DNA of 64,000 bases from Streptomyces fulvoviolaceus (GCF_000718165.1 NZ_JOEY01000039.1:34938-98937), one strand, 5' to 3'. Shown: positions 48,901-57,200, counted from the stretch's first letter. Numbers and translations: made by a program. The notes: a model not told the origin generated them from the sequence alone.

Positions 48901-51414
48901 ATGGGGTATGGAGTGCCGGAACTCGTACTGGAATCCAATGGACGTACCTGGACGCTCGACCCGTCCAGGCCATACACCCTCGGACGCGATCCGCAGGGGG
49001 ACATCGTGTTCGACGACGCCAGGGTGTCCTGGCGTCACGCCACGATCAGCTGGGGGGGCCGCAGTTGGGCCATCGAGGACCATGGCAGCACCAACGGAAC
49101 GTTCGTGCAGGGCCAGCGGATCCATCAGATGGAGATCGGCCCGGGTTCGGCCGTCCACCTCGGCAACGCCGCCGACGGACCGCTGCTGAACCTCTCCGGC
49201 GCCGCGGCCGCGGTCGCACAGCCCCAGCAGCAGCCGTACGCCGCACAGGGCGCGAACCCCGGCTGGGCCCAGCAGGCGCCGCCGCAGCAGCAGGCACCGC
49301 AGGCGGACTGGCAGAAGCCTCAGCAGGCCGCTCCGCAGATCCCGCAGCAGCACGGGCCCGGCGTCGGCGCGGGGGCGCCGCCGGTCTACGGCGACCGCAG
49401 CCCGACCACGTTCCACCAGTTCTCGCTCGGCCGCGTCATGCGCATCGGCCGCGCCCTGGAGAACGACCTGGTCGTCTCCGACCTGCAGGTCTCGCGCAAC
49501 CACGCCGAGTTCCACGCGACGCCCGACAGCCGCTTCGAGATCCGCGACCTGGGCTCGCACAACGGCACATACGTCAACGGCCAGCCGATCCCCAAGGGCG
49601 GCACGCAGCTGCTCGGCCCGAACGACATCGTCGGCGTCGGCCACTCCACGTTCCGCCTGGTCGGCGACCGTCTCGAGGAGTTCGTCGACACCGGTGAGAT
49701 CTCCTTCTCGGCCCGCCATCTGACCGTCACGGTCGACGGCGGCAAGCAGATCCTCAAGGACGTCTCCTTCGGTGTCCCGGAGAAGTCGCTGGTCGCGGTC
49801 ATCGGCCCGTCCGGCTCCGGCAAGTCGACCCTGCTCAAGGCGCTGACGGGCTACCGGCCCGCCAACCAGGGCGACGTCCTCTACGACAACCGCAACCTGT
49901 ACAAGCAGTTCGCCGAGCTGCGCCAGCGCATCGGTCTGGTCCCGCAGGACGACATCCTGCACAAGGAACTGACCGTCAAGAAGGCCCTCAAGTACGCGGC
50001 CAAGCTGCGCTTCCCGGCCGACACCACGGGCGCCGAGCGCGAGTCCCGCATAGACGAGGTGCTGCGCGAGCTGAAGCTCGACATCCACAAGGAGAAGAAG
50101 GTCACCTCCCTCTCCGGCGGCCAGCGCAAGCGCGTCTCGGTGGCCCTGGAGCTCCTCACCAAGCCGTCGCTGATCTTCCTGGACGAGCCGACCTCCGGCC
50201 TCGACCCGGGCATGGACCGCGACGTCATGCAGCTGCTGCGCGGCCTCGCCGACGACGGCCGCACCGTCCTCGTCGTCACCCACTCCGTGGCCGAGCTGGC
50301 ACTGTGCGACAAGCTGCTCGTGATGGCGCCGGGTGGTGCCGTGGCGTACTTCGGCCCGCCCGAGGAGGCCCTGAACTTCTTCGGCTACGACACCTGGGCC
50401 GACGTCTTCTCCGCCTTCGAGAACTACCGCGACTACGACTGGGCGGGCCGCTGGAAGGGCTCGCAGCACTACCAGATGTACGCCGCGGACATCGACGCCG
50501 TTGCCGCGCAGTCCGTACAGCTGCCGCCGATGCAGGCGATGAAGCCGCCGAAGCCACAGGGCTGGATGTCCCAGTTCGTCACGCTGGTGCGCCGCTACGT
50601 CTCGGTGATCGCCTCCGACAAGGGCTTCCTGGCCCTGACGGTGATCCTGCCGGCCGTTCTCGGCGCGGTGAGCCTCCTGATCGACTCGGGCAACAGTCTG
50701 CTGCCCAACCCGGCCAACCCGAAGACCGGCCAGATCATCCCGAACGGCACGGCCACCACGGTCCTGCTGATCCTCGCGGTCGGCGCCTGCTTCTCCGGCG
50801 CCGCGAACTCCGTCCGTGAGCTGATCAAGGAACGGGTCATCTACGAGCGGGAGCGCGCGACCGGCCTGTCGCGTTCCGCGTACCTGATGTCCAAGGTGTT
50901 CGTGCTCGGTGTGATCACCGTGCTGCAGGGCCTGATGGTCGGTCTCATCGGCTTCGCGAGCCGGGAGATCCCGCAGCAGGGCCTGGTCTTCGGCAATGTG
51001 ATCCTGCTCGAGCTCGCCATCCCGATCATGGCGCTGGGCTTCACCTCGATGATGTTCGGCCTGATCATCTCCGCGGTCGTGAAGACGGCCGAGAAGACCA
51101 TGCCGCTGCTGGTCATGTTCGCGATCATCCAGGTCGTGTTCACCGGCTGCCTGTTCACCCTGAACGGCGCGGTCGGCGTCAACCAGTTCTCGTACCTCAT
51201 GCCGTCCCGCTGGGCGGTCGGTGCCGCGGGCGCCACGCTGGACTTCAACAAGATCAGCCCGCCCGAGAAGGGCGGCAGCAACGACCCGCTGTGGGAGCAC
51301 ACCGTCGGCGCCTGGGGCATGGACATCGCCGCCCTGGTCGTCCTCGGCGTGATCTGCGGCTTCTTCGTGGCCCGCTTCCTGCGCCGCCACGAGCCCGAGG
51401 TCATGCGCAAGTGA
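48901..51414 (+). CDS. FHA-domain ABC exporter (Rv1747-like)
   Basis: 837-aa single-chain exporter. FHA domain 1 spans about residues 5-100 (YTLGRDPQGDIVFDDARVSWRHATI) and, after a Gln/Pro-rich linker, FHA 2 spans about 170-265 (RIGRALENDLVVSDLQVSRNHAEF). The ABC domain follows with Walker A GPSGSGKST at 302-310, LSGGQRKRVSVAL near 404 and IFLDEPTSGLD. The C-terminal half has six ABC-2 type helices. This is the layout of Mycobacterium tuberculosis Rv1747, phosphorylated by the kinase PknF and linked to lipid or cell-wall export. FHA domains read phosphothreonine, so a Ser/Thr kinase probably controls it. ATG 48901 follows GGGGGA. Confidence 0.92.
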   Translation: MGYGVPELVLESNGRTWTLDPSRPYTLGRDPQGDIVFDDARVSWRHATISWGGRSWAIEDHGSTNGTFVQGQRIHQMEIGPGSAVHLGNAADGPLLNLSGAAAAVAQPQQQPYAAQGANPGWAQQAPPQQQAPQADWQKPQQAAPQIPQQHGPGVGAGAPPVYGDRSPTTFHQFSLGRVMRIGRALENDLVVSDLQVSRNHAEFHATPDSRFEIRDLGSHNGTYVNGQPIPKGGTQLLGPNDIVGVGHSTFRLVGDRLEEFVDTGEISFSARHLTVTVDGGKQILKDVSFGVPEKSLVAVIGPSGSGKSTLLKALTGYRPANQGDVLYDNRNLYKQFAELRQRIGLVPQDDILHKELTVKKALKYAAKLRFPADTTGAERESRIDEVLRELKLDIHKEKKVTSLSGGQRKRVSVALELLTKPSLIFLDEPTSGLDPGMDRDVMQLLRGLADDGRTVLVVTHSVAELALCDKLLVMAPGGAVAYFGPPEEALNFFGYDTWADVFSAFENYRDYDWAGRWKGSQHYQMYAADIDAVAAQSVQLPPMQAMKPPKPQGWMSQFVTLVRRYVSVIASDKGFLALTVILPAVLGAVSLLIDSGNSLLPNPANPKTGQIIPNGTATTVLLILAVGACFSGAANSVRELIKERVIYERERATGLSRSAYLMSKVFVLGVITVLQGLMVGLIGFASREIPQQGLVFGNVILLELAIPIMALGFTSMMFGLIISAVVKTAEKTMPLLVMFAIIQVVFTGCLFTLNGAVGVNQFSYLMPSRWAVGAAGATLDFNKISPPEKGGSNDPLWEHTVGAWGMDIAALVVLGVICGFFVARFLRRHEPEVMRK

Positions 51415-51429
51415 TGACTGCCGTACGAC

Positions 51430-51467
51430 CCGAAGGGCGGCGCCCCTGATGGGGTGCCGCCCTTCGG
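51430..51467. terminator. 17-bp hairpin between FHA-ABC and transglycosylase genes
   Basis: CCGAAGGGCGGCGCCCC (51430-51446) pairs with GGGGTGCCGCCCTTCGG (51451-51467) around TGAT with one G-T pair. The genes are convergent. Confidence 0.8.
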
Positions 51468-51495
51468 CGCTCACGCAAAGAGGTCCGCGCCGACC

Positions 51496-52254
51496 TCAGT
51501 ACGCGCCGTTGACGTTGTCGATCGAGCCGTACTTGTCGGCCGCGTAGTTGGCCGCGGCCGTGATGTTGGCGACCGGGTCGTACTGGCTCCAGGCCGTGCC
51601 GGCGACGTGGTACGCGTTGAAGGTCGGCTTGATGACCTGGAGCAGGCCGATCGACGGCGTGCCATTGATGGCGTTGACGTCCCAGCCGTTGATGGCGTTC
51701 GGGTTGCCCGAGGACTCCCGCATGATGTTGCGGTACAGGCCGTTGTAGGTGCCCGGGATGCCCTTGGACTTCATGATGTCCAGGGACTCCTTGATCCAGC
51801 CGTCGAGGTTGTTGCTGTAGGTCTTCGCGGCGACGGCCTTGACCTTGGTGCGCTGCGCGGACCGGCTCGCGGCCTCCTTCGCCTTGCGCTCGGCCGCGGC
51901 CTTCTTCGCGGCGGCGGCCTCGGCGGCCTTCTTCTTCGCGGCAGCCTCCGCCTTGGCCTTGGCGTCCGCCTTGGCCCTGGCCGCAGCCGCGGCCTTCTCC
52001 TTCGCCTCGGCGGCCTTGCCCTGCAGGCTGGCCTCGGCGAGCTGCTCGCTGGCGCTCGCCCGGAGGCCCTTGAGCTGCTCGGAGCTGTACGCCGCCGGAG
52101 CGGCGGCCGCCTCGGACGTGGTCGTCTGTGCGTTGCCCGGAACCGCGGTGAACGCGACGGCGGCGGCGCCGAGCGTGGCGACACCGGCGATCGCGATCTT
52201 GTGGCGCTTGGTCAGCGCACGACTATGGCCAGGCGTGGTGGAGTTCTTGGGCAT
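51496..52254 (-). CDS. Secreted lytic transglycosylase (SLT-like domain)
   Basis: 252-aa exported protein. Residues 1-44 are a signal segment (HKIAIAGVATLGAAAVAFTA, cleavage near GNAQ). A long Ala/Lys/Glu coiled-coil (about residues 55-150, e.g. EAAAKKKAAEAAAAKKAA) follows, then a small lysozyme-fold domain, IPGTYNGLYRNIMRESSGNP with the catalytic Glu in MRESSG, and GTPSIGLLQVIKPTF. It probably cleaves peptidoglycan in growth or spore formation. I start at ATG 52254 with GAGGTCC upstream. The leader of this gene can fold (52285-52359). Confidence 0.86.
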   Translation of the reverse strand: MPKNSTTPGHSRALTKRHKIAIAGVATLGAAAVAFTAVPGNAQTTTSEAAAAPAAYSSEQLKGLRASASEQLAEASLQGKAAEAKEKAAAAARAKADAKAKAEAAAKKKAAEAAAAKKAAAERKAKEAASRSAQRTKVKAVAAKTYSNNLDGWIKESLDIMKSKGIPGTYNGLYRNIMRESSGNPNAINGWDVNAINGTPSIGLLQVIKPTFNAYHVAGTAWSQYDPVANITAAANYAADKYGSIDNVNGAY

Positions 52255-52284
52255 GGCGGGTGGACCTCTTCGAATAGCGCGGAG

Positions 52285-52359
52285 GTCGCTCGCTGTCCGG
52301 TGGGGACACGGGTGCTTCCGGCACAAACGCCGCGGGCGGAACCCGCGGCGCTGAGCGAC
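52285..52359 (-). ncRNA. Possible structured 5' leader of the transglycosylase gene
   Basis: In the transcript GTCGCTC (plus-strand complement at 52353-52359) can pair with GAGCGAC (52285-52291). This encloses a 9-bp perfect hairpin at 52328-52350 and a 5-bp hairpin at 52294-52308. The fold is a three-way junction 30-105 bases before the ATG. Wall hydrolase genes of Streptomyces often have c-di-AMP ydaO leaders, but the ydaO signature GGGTGAATC is not seen. It could be a different leader or chance pairing. Confidence 0.35.
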
Positions 52360-52436
52360 GGGAGCCATTCTTAGCGGCCGCAAAATGCCCAGGCAAAGGT
52401 GTGACGTACGATCCCGGGTAGTGGACCGGGGGATAC

Positions 52437-52468
52437 CAAAACGGGACAGACTGGAAGGTCTGCCCCGT
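52437..52468 (-). terminator. Intrinsic terminator after queA
   Basis: On the minus strand ACGGGGCAGAC (52468-52458) pairs with GTCTGTCCCGT (52451-52441), with one mismatch, followed by TTTT (52440-52437). It ends the queA transcript before the transglycosylase leader. Confidence 0.75.
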
Positions 52469-52552
52469 TCATGAGGGAAGCCCGTGTCTCCTATTTCTTC
52501 TAGTAGGTGATCTGCGCCCTATGTGCGGGCTCACATCGGCGGCGTAACAGTC

Positions 52553-53638
52553 TCACCAGCAGTTGCTGAAGCAATGCTCTGTGTGAGGGTTCTCCTCCGG
52601 AAGGACGAGGTGTACGTCCCCGAACTCGTGCCACAGGTAGAGCCCGCGCAGCGCCTCGTCGTACCCGCGGTCGATCGCCGCCCGCCCGGCCACCGCCTCC
52701 AGCATCAGCAGATGCGAGGCCTCCGGCTCGTGCAGCCCGGTCAGCAGCCCGTCCACCACGCGCACGCCACGCTCCGGAGTGACGACGAGATCGGTCCACC
52801 CTTCACGCGCGTGTACGACGCCGTCGCACCCGGCCGCCGACTCCACGGCCCGCACCGCCGTCGTCCCCACCGCCACGACCCGCCCGTCCCCGGCCTTCAC
52901 GGCATTGATCAGCCGCGCCGACGCCTCCGGCACCGCGAACCTCTCCGGATACGGCGGCTCGTGCGCCTCCGCCGAGGCCACCCCGGTGTGCAGTGTGACC
53001 GGCGCGAACTGCACGCCCCGGCTCACCAGCTCCGCCACCAGCCGCGCGGTGAAGGGCCGCGCCGCACTCGGCATCTCCGCGCTGCCCGACCCGTCGGACG
53101 ACGGCAGCGCGAACACCGTCTGGTACACGGACAACGGCTGGTCCCGTTCCGTATAGGAGTAACGAATGGGCCGCCCGTGCTCCCGCAGCAGCCCGAGCAC
53201 CCCCGTCGCCGGGACGCGCGCCCACCACAGCCGTCCGCTCCCCGGGTTCACCGGCTCCTCCAGAACCAGCCGCACGCCCCCGGACAGCCGCACCTCGGTC
53301 CCCACTGGTTCGCCCGCACGCGCACGCGTGGTGCCCCGCTCGTCGGGATCCCGCAGCTCGACCGCCCACCGCCCGTCGTCCCCGCGCGTGGAGAAGTGCA
53401 CCACCACGCGCGCGTGCCCGATCCGCCCGTCGACGGCGGCAGCCAGCGTGGGAGACGTGTTGACGACCAGCAGGTCCCCCGCCCGCAGCAGCCGGGGCAG
53501 CTCGCCGAAGGCGTGGTGCGACACCGCCGTGCCCCGCGACACCAGCAGCCGTACGGCGTCCCGGTCCAGCCCCGGCCCACGCTGCTCGGCCGGCACCCGC
53601 GCCGACAGCTCCTCGGGCACCCTCACGGCGAGCGTCAT
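52553..53638 (-). CDS. queA: S-adenosylmethionine:tRNA ribosyltransferase-isomerase homologue
   Basis: 361-aa protein of the QueA family, which moves the ribosyl part of SAM onto 7-aminomethyl-7-deazaguanine in tRNA in the queuosine pathway. Family blocks include GDLLVVNTSPTLAAAVDG, RYSYTERDQPLSVYQTVFA, SAARPFTARLV, VTLHTGVASAEAHEP and VAVGTTAVRAVES. It is divergent: the final GDVHLVLPEENPHTEHCFSNC differs from E. coli. No tgt, queG or other queuosine gene is near. ATG 53638 overlaps the SDR stop (ATGA), so the two are coupled. Confidence 0.84.
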   Translation of the reverse strand: MTLAVRVPEELSARVPAEQRGPGLDRDAVRLLVSRGTAVSHHAFGELPRLLRAGDLLVVNTSPTLAAAVDGRIGHARVVVHFSTRGDDGRWAVELRDPDERGTTRARAGEPVGTEVRLSGGVRLVLEEPVNPGSGRLWWARVPATGVLGLLREHGRPIRYSYTERDQPLSVYQTVFALPSSDGSGSAEMPSAARPFTARLVAELVSRGVQFAPVTLHTGVASAEAHEPPYPERFAVPEASARLINAVKAGDGRVVAVGTTAVRAVESAAGCDGVVHAREGWTDLVVTPERGVRVVDGLLTGLHEPEASHLLMLEAVAGRAAIDRGYDEALRGLYLWHEFGDVHLVLPEENPHTEHCFSNCW

Positions 53639-54330
53639 CGCTCCTCCAGCAGGGACGGCGCCCCGTAGCGTCCGCTGGCCGGACGCTCGTCCAGCAGCCG
53701 CAGGAAGGCCGGCACCACGCCGGCCGGCTCCGGCCGCGGGTCCCTGTCGTCCGGTACGGCCGCCGCGTACAGGTCCGTCGCCATGTCCCCGGGGTCCACC
53801 GCCCAGACCCGCAGCCCGGGCTCCTCCTCGCCCAGCACCGCCGCGAGGTGGTCCAGGGCGGCCTTGGACGCCCCGTAGCCGCCCCACGTCTCGTACGCCT
53901 CGGCGGCCGCGTCCGAGCTGACCGCGATCACTGTGCCCGCCTCGGACGCCCGCAGCAGCGGCAGCGCCTCCTGGACCAGGCCCAGCGCGGCCACCACGTT
54001 CACCTCCAGCGCCCGCCGCAGCCCCTCCAGGGGCAGTCCGTCCAGCCGGACCAGCGGCTCGGCGCCCAGCGCGCTCGCGTTGTTCACCACCAGGTCGACC
54101 CCGCCGAGCTTCCACGCCGCCGCCACCAGCTCGCTTCGGTGCCCGGCATCCGTGACGTCCCCCGGCAGGGCCGTCACGCGCGTCCCGTGCGCCTCGAGCC
54201 ACTCCGCCGTCTCCAGGAGTGCCTGCGGCGTTCTGGCGTCGAGCACCAGATCCCAGCCCCGCGCGGCCAGCGCCTCGGCCAGCGCCCGCCCCAGCCCCTT
54301 CGAGGCCCCCGTGATGATCGCTACCGACAT
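53635..54330 (-). CDS. SDR family oxidoreductase
   Basis: 231-aa classical SDR. Cofactor motif ITGASKGLGRALA (residues 6-18), NNASALG, catalytic Ser in AVSSDAAAEAYE, and YGASK with the Tyr-Lys pair. It is short. ATG 54330 follows GAGGGGAC. It is translationally coupled to the queA homologue downstream. A role in the same pathway is inferred from this coupling only; the substrate is unknown. Confidence 0.86.
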   Translation of the reverse strand: MSVAIITGASKGLGRALAEALAARGWDLVLDARTPQALLETAEWLEAHGTRVTALPGDVTDAGHRSELVAAAWKLGGVDLVVNNASALGAEPLVRLDGLPLEGLRRALEVNVVAALGLVQEALPLLRASEAGTVIAVSSDAAAEAYETWGGYGASKAALDHLAAVLGEEEPGLRVWAVDPGDMATDLYAAAVPDDRDPRPEPAGVVPAFLRLLDERPASGRYGAPSLLEER

Positions 54331-54515
54331 GACACGTCCCCTCGTTCCCAGCCGCCACCTGATCGGCGTGCCCCCAACGTAGGAACCGGGCCGCCCCCGC
54401 CGCCTCGGACGCGGGCCGGAAAGAGGCGAGGCCCTTCGCCCTAGGTCCTCCGGCCCAGGCCACGGCCGCCACAGGTCCGATACGGACTGTCACACCCCGC
54501 CGGTACCGTGAGGGC

Positions 54516-55661
54516 ATGAGTCAAGGCCCCCGGTCCGGCCTCGCCGCGGTGAGTTCCGCGCTGCTGGCCATGAGCAGGCACCTCGAGGTGCGCGACGTCC
54601 TCAAGACGATCGTCGCCTCGGCCCGCGAACTGCTCGACGCGCAGTACGCCGCCCTCGGCGTCCCCGACGACCACGGAGGGTTCGCCCAGTTCGTGGTCGA
54701 CGGCGTGAGCGACGAACAGTGGAAGGCCATCGGCCCCCTCCCGCGCCAGCACGGCATCCTCGCCGCGATGCTGCAGGAGGCCCGCCTGGAGCGCCTCGCC
54801 GACGTGCGCAAGGACCCCCGCTTCGAGGGCTGGCCGTCCGCGCACCCCGAGATGGCCGACTTCCTGGGCATGCCGATCCGGGACGGCGACGAGGTCATCG
54901 GCGCGCTCTTCCTGGCGAACAAGAACTGCCCCAAGCCGGAGGGCGCCTGCGGCTTCACACAGGAGGACGAGGACCTCCTGACGATCCTCGCCCAGCACGC
55001 CGCGATCGCACTCACCAACGCCCGGCTCTACGAACGCAGCCGCGAGCTCACGATCGCCGAGGAACGCTCCCGCCTCGCCCACGAGTTGCACGACGCGGTG
55101 GCCCAGAAGCTCTTCTCCCTGCGCCTGACCGCACAGGCGGCCGCCGCCCTGGTCGACCGCGACCCGTCCCGCGCCAAGGGCGAGTTGCAGCAGGTGGCCG
55201 TGCTCGCCGCGGAGGCCGCCGACGAACTGCGCGCCGCCGTCGTCGAGTTGCGCCCTGCCGCCCTCGACGAGGACGGCCTCGTCGCCACCCTCCGCACCCA
55301 GATCCAGGTCCTCGACCGCGCCCACAGCGCGCGCGTGACCTTCGCGAGCCTCGGCGTCCGCGCCCTGCCGGCCGCCCAGGAGGAGGCCGTCCTGCGCGTC
55401 GCCCAGGAAGCCCTGCACAATGCCCTGCGGCACGCGGGTGCCGAGCACGTCGACGTGACCCTGGACCGGCGCGGCGGCGGAGCCGTCCTGCGGGTGACGG
55501 ACGACGGCAGCGGCTTCGACCCGCAAGGGATACGCCGCGCAGGACGCCACCTGGGCCTGGTCTCCATGCGGGACCGGACGAGCGGCGTCGGCGGCACGCT
55601 GACCGTGGAATCGGCGCCCGGCAAGGGCACCACGATCGAGATGGAGGTCCCCGGTGGGTGA
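54516..55661 (+). CDS. GAF-domain sensor histidine kinase (NarL/DesK group)
   Basis: 381-aa cytosolic kinase without membrane segment. A GAF domain (about residues 20-168, with VLKTIVASARELLDAQYAALG and MPIRDGDEVIGALFLAN) leads to the HisKA_3 block ERSRLAHELHDAVAQKLF, the phospho-accepting His being His192. The HATPase domain has EALHNALRHAGA and DDGSGF, and ends in ESAPGKGTTIEM. It lacks a periplasmic sensor, so the GAF domain senses a small molecule or redox state. It overlaps the response regulator by eight bases. ATG 54516 starts the chain. Confidence 0.92.
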   Translation: MSQGPRSGLAAVSSALLAMSRHLEVRDVLKTIVASARELLDAQYAALGVPDDHGGFAQFVVDGVSDEQWKAIGPLPRQHGILAAMLQEARLERLADVRKDPRFEGWPSAHPEMADFLGMPIRDGDEVIGALFLANKNCPKPEGACGFTQEDEDLLTILAQHAAIALTNARLYERSRELTIAEERSRLAHELHDAVAQKLFSLRLTAQAAAALVDRDPSRAKGELQQVAVLAAEAADELRAAVVELRPAALDEDGLVATLRTQIQVLDRAHSARVTFASLGVRALPAAQEEAVLRVAQEALHNALRHAGAEHVDVTLDRRGGGAVLRVTDDGSGFDPQGIRRAGRHLGLVSMRDRTSGVGGTLTVESAPGKGTTIEMEVPGG

Positions 55662-56295
55662 CACAATCAAGGTGCTCCTCGTCGACGACCACCAGGTGGT
55701 CCGCCGGGGACTGCGCACCTTCCTCGAAGTGCAGGACGACATCGAGGTCGTGGGCGAGGCCGCCGACGGTGCCGAGGGCGTGGCCCGCGCCGAGGAACTG
55801 AAACCCGACGTCGTCCTCATGGACGTCAAGATGCCGGGTATGGACGGCGTCGACGCGCTGCGCAAACTCCGCGAACTGAACAACCCCGCGCGCGTGCTGA
55901 TCGTCACCAGCTTCACCGAACAGCGCACGGTGGTCCCGGCCCTGCGCGCGGGCGCCGCCGGGTACGTCTACAAGGACGTCGACCCCGAGGCGCTGGCCGG
56001 CGCCATCCGCTCCGTCCACGCCGGCCACATCCTGCTCCAGCCCGAGGTCGCGGGCGCCCTGCTGTCCCAGGAGGAGAACAACTCCGGCCAGGGGAGAGGG
56101 GGTTCGCTCACCGAACGGGAGCGCGAGGTGCTCGGGCTGATAGCGGACGGCCGCTCCAACCGCGAGATCGCCCGCGCGTTGGTCCTCTCCGAGAAGACCG
56201 TCAAGACGCATGTCTCGAACATCCTGATGAAGCTCGACCTGGCGGACCGTACTCAGGCGGCGCTATGGGCGGTTCGTCATGGTGTGGCCGGCTGA
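55654..56295 (+). CDS. LuxR/NarL-type response regulator
   Basis: 213-aa partner of the upstream kinase. The receiver domain has acid pocket DDH (Asp11-12) and phospho-acceptor Asp57 in VVLMDVKMPG, with Lys in VYKDVDP. The C-terminal LuxR HTH is GSLTEREREVLGLIADGRSN and EIARALVLSEKTVKTHVSNI (about 150-205). GTG 55654 overlaps the kinase stop. The pair lies just before the chaplin genes, but no direct link can be shown. Confidence 0.93.
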   Translation: MGDTIKVLLVDDHQVVRRGLRTFLEVQDDIEVVGEAADGAEGVARAEELKPDVVLMDVKMPGMDGVDALRKLRELNNPARVLIVTSFTEQRTVVPALRAGAAGYVYKDVDPEALAGAIRSVHAGHILLQPEVAGALLSQEENNSGQGRGGSLTEREREVLGLIADGRSNREIARALVLSEKTVKTHVSNILMKLDLADRTQAALWAVRHGVAG

Positions 56296-56474
56296 AACGG
56301 GTGCGATGACGGTGGTGTTCGGCCATCCGCCGGCAATTCGGAGGGTTCCGCTCCGGACTGAGATTCATACCGTCGTGGGAATGTCCCCCGGATGGCGCAT
56401 CCTTCGGCGATCTCCGCCGTTCTCCAGTGCGTGCTGCGGCGACTGCCGCGGCAATCGCTAGGGAGGGCTCAGAA

Positions 56475-56720
56475 GTGAAGAACCTGAAGAAGGCAGCGGC
56501 CGTGACGATGGTGGCCGGCGGACTGATCGCTGCCGGTGCCGGGATGGCTTCCGCCACCGACGGTGCGCACGCCGACGGCAAGGCCGTGGGCTCGCCGGGT
56601 GTCGTCTCGGGCAACCTCGTCCAGGCCCCGGTGCACGTCCCGGTGAACGCGGTGGGCAACAGCGTGAACGTCATCGGCGTGCTGAACCCCGCCTTCGGCA
56701 ACCTGGGCATCAACCGCTGA
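56475..56720 (+). CDS. chpE: Short chaplin (ChpE-like)
   Basis: 81-aa secreted amyloid-forming surfactant protein of the chaplin family. The signal peptide spans residues 1-27 (cleavage near GMASA). The chaplin domain reads GSPGVVSGNLVQAPVHVPVN and NSVNVIGVLNPAFGN. It has no Cys, as in ChpE of S. coelicolor, whereas other short chaplins have a Cys pair. Chaplins coat aerial hyphae and spores and lower water surface tension. GTG 56475 has GGGAGGG seven bases upstream. A second Cys-free chaplin follows. Confidence 0.9.
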   Translation: MKNLKKAAAVTMVAGGLIAAGAGMASATDGAHADGKAVGSPGVVSGNLVQAPVHVPVNAVGNSVNVIGVLNPAFGNLGINR

Positions 56721-56823
56721 CTCCGGTCGCCCGGCGACAGTGACTTCGGCCTCCCGGGCACGCCCGGGGGGCCGGTCAGCTTGTCGCTCGAATGATCCGA
56801 ACGGGCAGTACTACTTGAATTCC

Positions 56824-56852
56824 CGTGCCGTTCCGGATCCCTCCCGCGTTGA
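56824..56852 (+). promoter_or_regulatory. Possible BldN-type promoter of the second chaplin
   Basis: CGTTGA (56847-56852) fits the -10 reported for sigma BldN promoters (CGTTGA). CGTGCC (56824-56829), 17 bp upstream, matches the expected CGTAAC only in four of six places. This is a weak candidate. Confidence 0.3.
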
Positions 56853-56907
56853 TCAGCGCACGACCCGCGGCCGGGTCGGATACGCAAACGCAGGAGGAAC
56901 GCTTCTC

Positions 56908-57147
56908 ATGAACATCGCCAAGAAGGCCGCCGTAGCCCTCACCGTTGCCGGTATCGCCACGGGTGCCGCTGCCGGTGCCGCTGTCGCCGACGCGGGTGCC
57001 GACGGCGCGGCCGTGAAGTCGCCGGGCGTCGGCTCGGGCAACCTCGTCCAGGTCCCGGTGCACGTCCCGGTGAACGTGGTCGGCAACACCGCCAACCTCA
57101 TCGCCCTGCTGAACCCCGCTTTCGGCAACGCGGGCGCGAACGACTGA
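56908..57147 (+). CDS. Short chaplin, second copy, cysteine-free
   Basis: 79-aa secreted chaplin. Signal peptide residues 1-26 (AVALTVAGIATGAAAGAAVA), then the chaplin domain KSPGVGSGNLVQVPVHVPVN and NTANLIALLNPAFGNAG. It is very close to the preceding chaplin and also lacks cysteines. ATG 56908 has GGAGG. The 187-bp gap before it suggests its own promoter. A 10-bp hairpin follows. Confidence 0.9.
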   Translation: MNIAKKAAVALTVAGIATGAAAGAAVADAGADGAAVKSPGVGSGNLVQVPVHVPVNVVGNTANLIALLNPAFGNAGAND

Positions 57148-57166
57148 CGTCGGGTCAGGCACCGAG

Positions 57167-57200
57167 GGGCTCCGCAGGTCAACGGCGACTTGCGGAGCCC
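57167..57200 (+). terminator. 10-bp hairpin after the chaplins
   Basis: GGGCTCCGCA (57167-57176) pairs with TGCGGAGCCC (57191-57200). Confidence 0.6.

Noticed and set aside
48901..51414. Two separate genes (FHA protein and ABC transporter)
   Set aside because: The frame is continuous and the same fusion exists in mycobacterial Rv1747.
52255..52440. ydaO (c-di-AMP) riboswitch before the transglycosylase gene
   Set aside because: The conserved GGGTGAATC-type core is missing; only general foldability is present.
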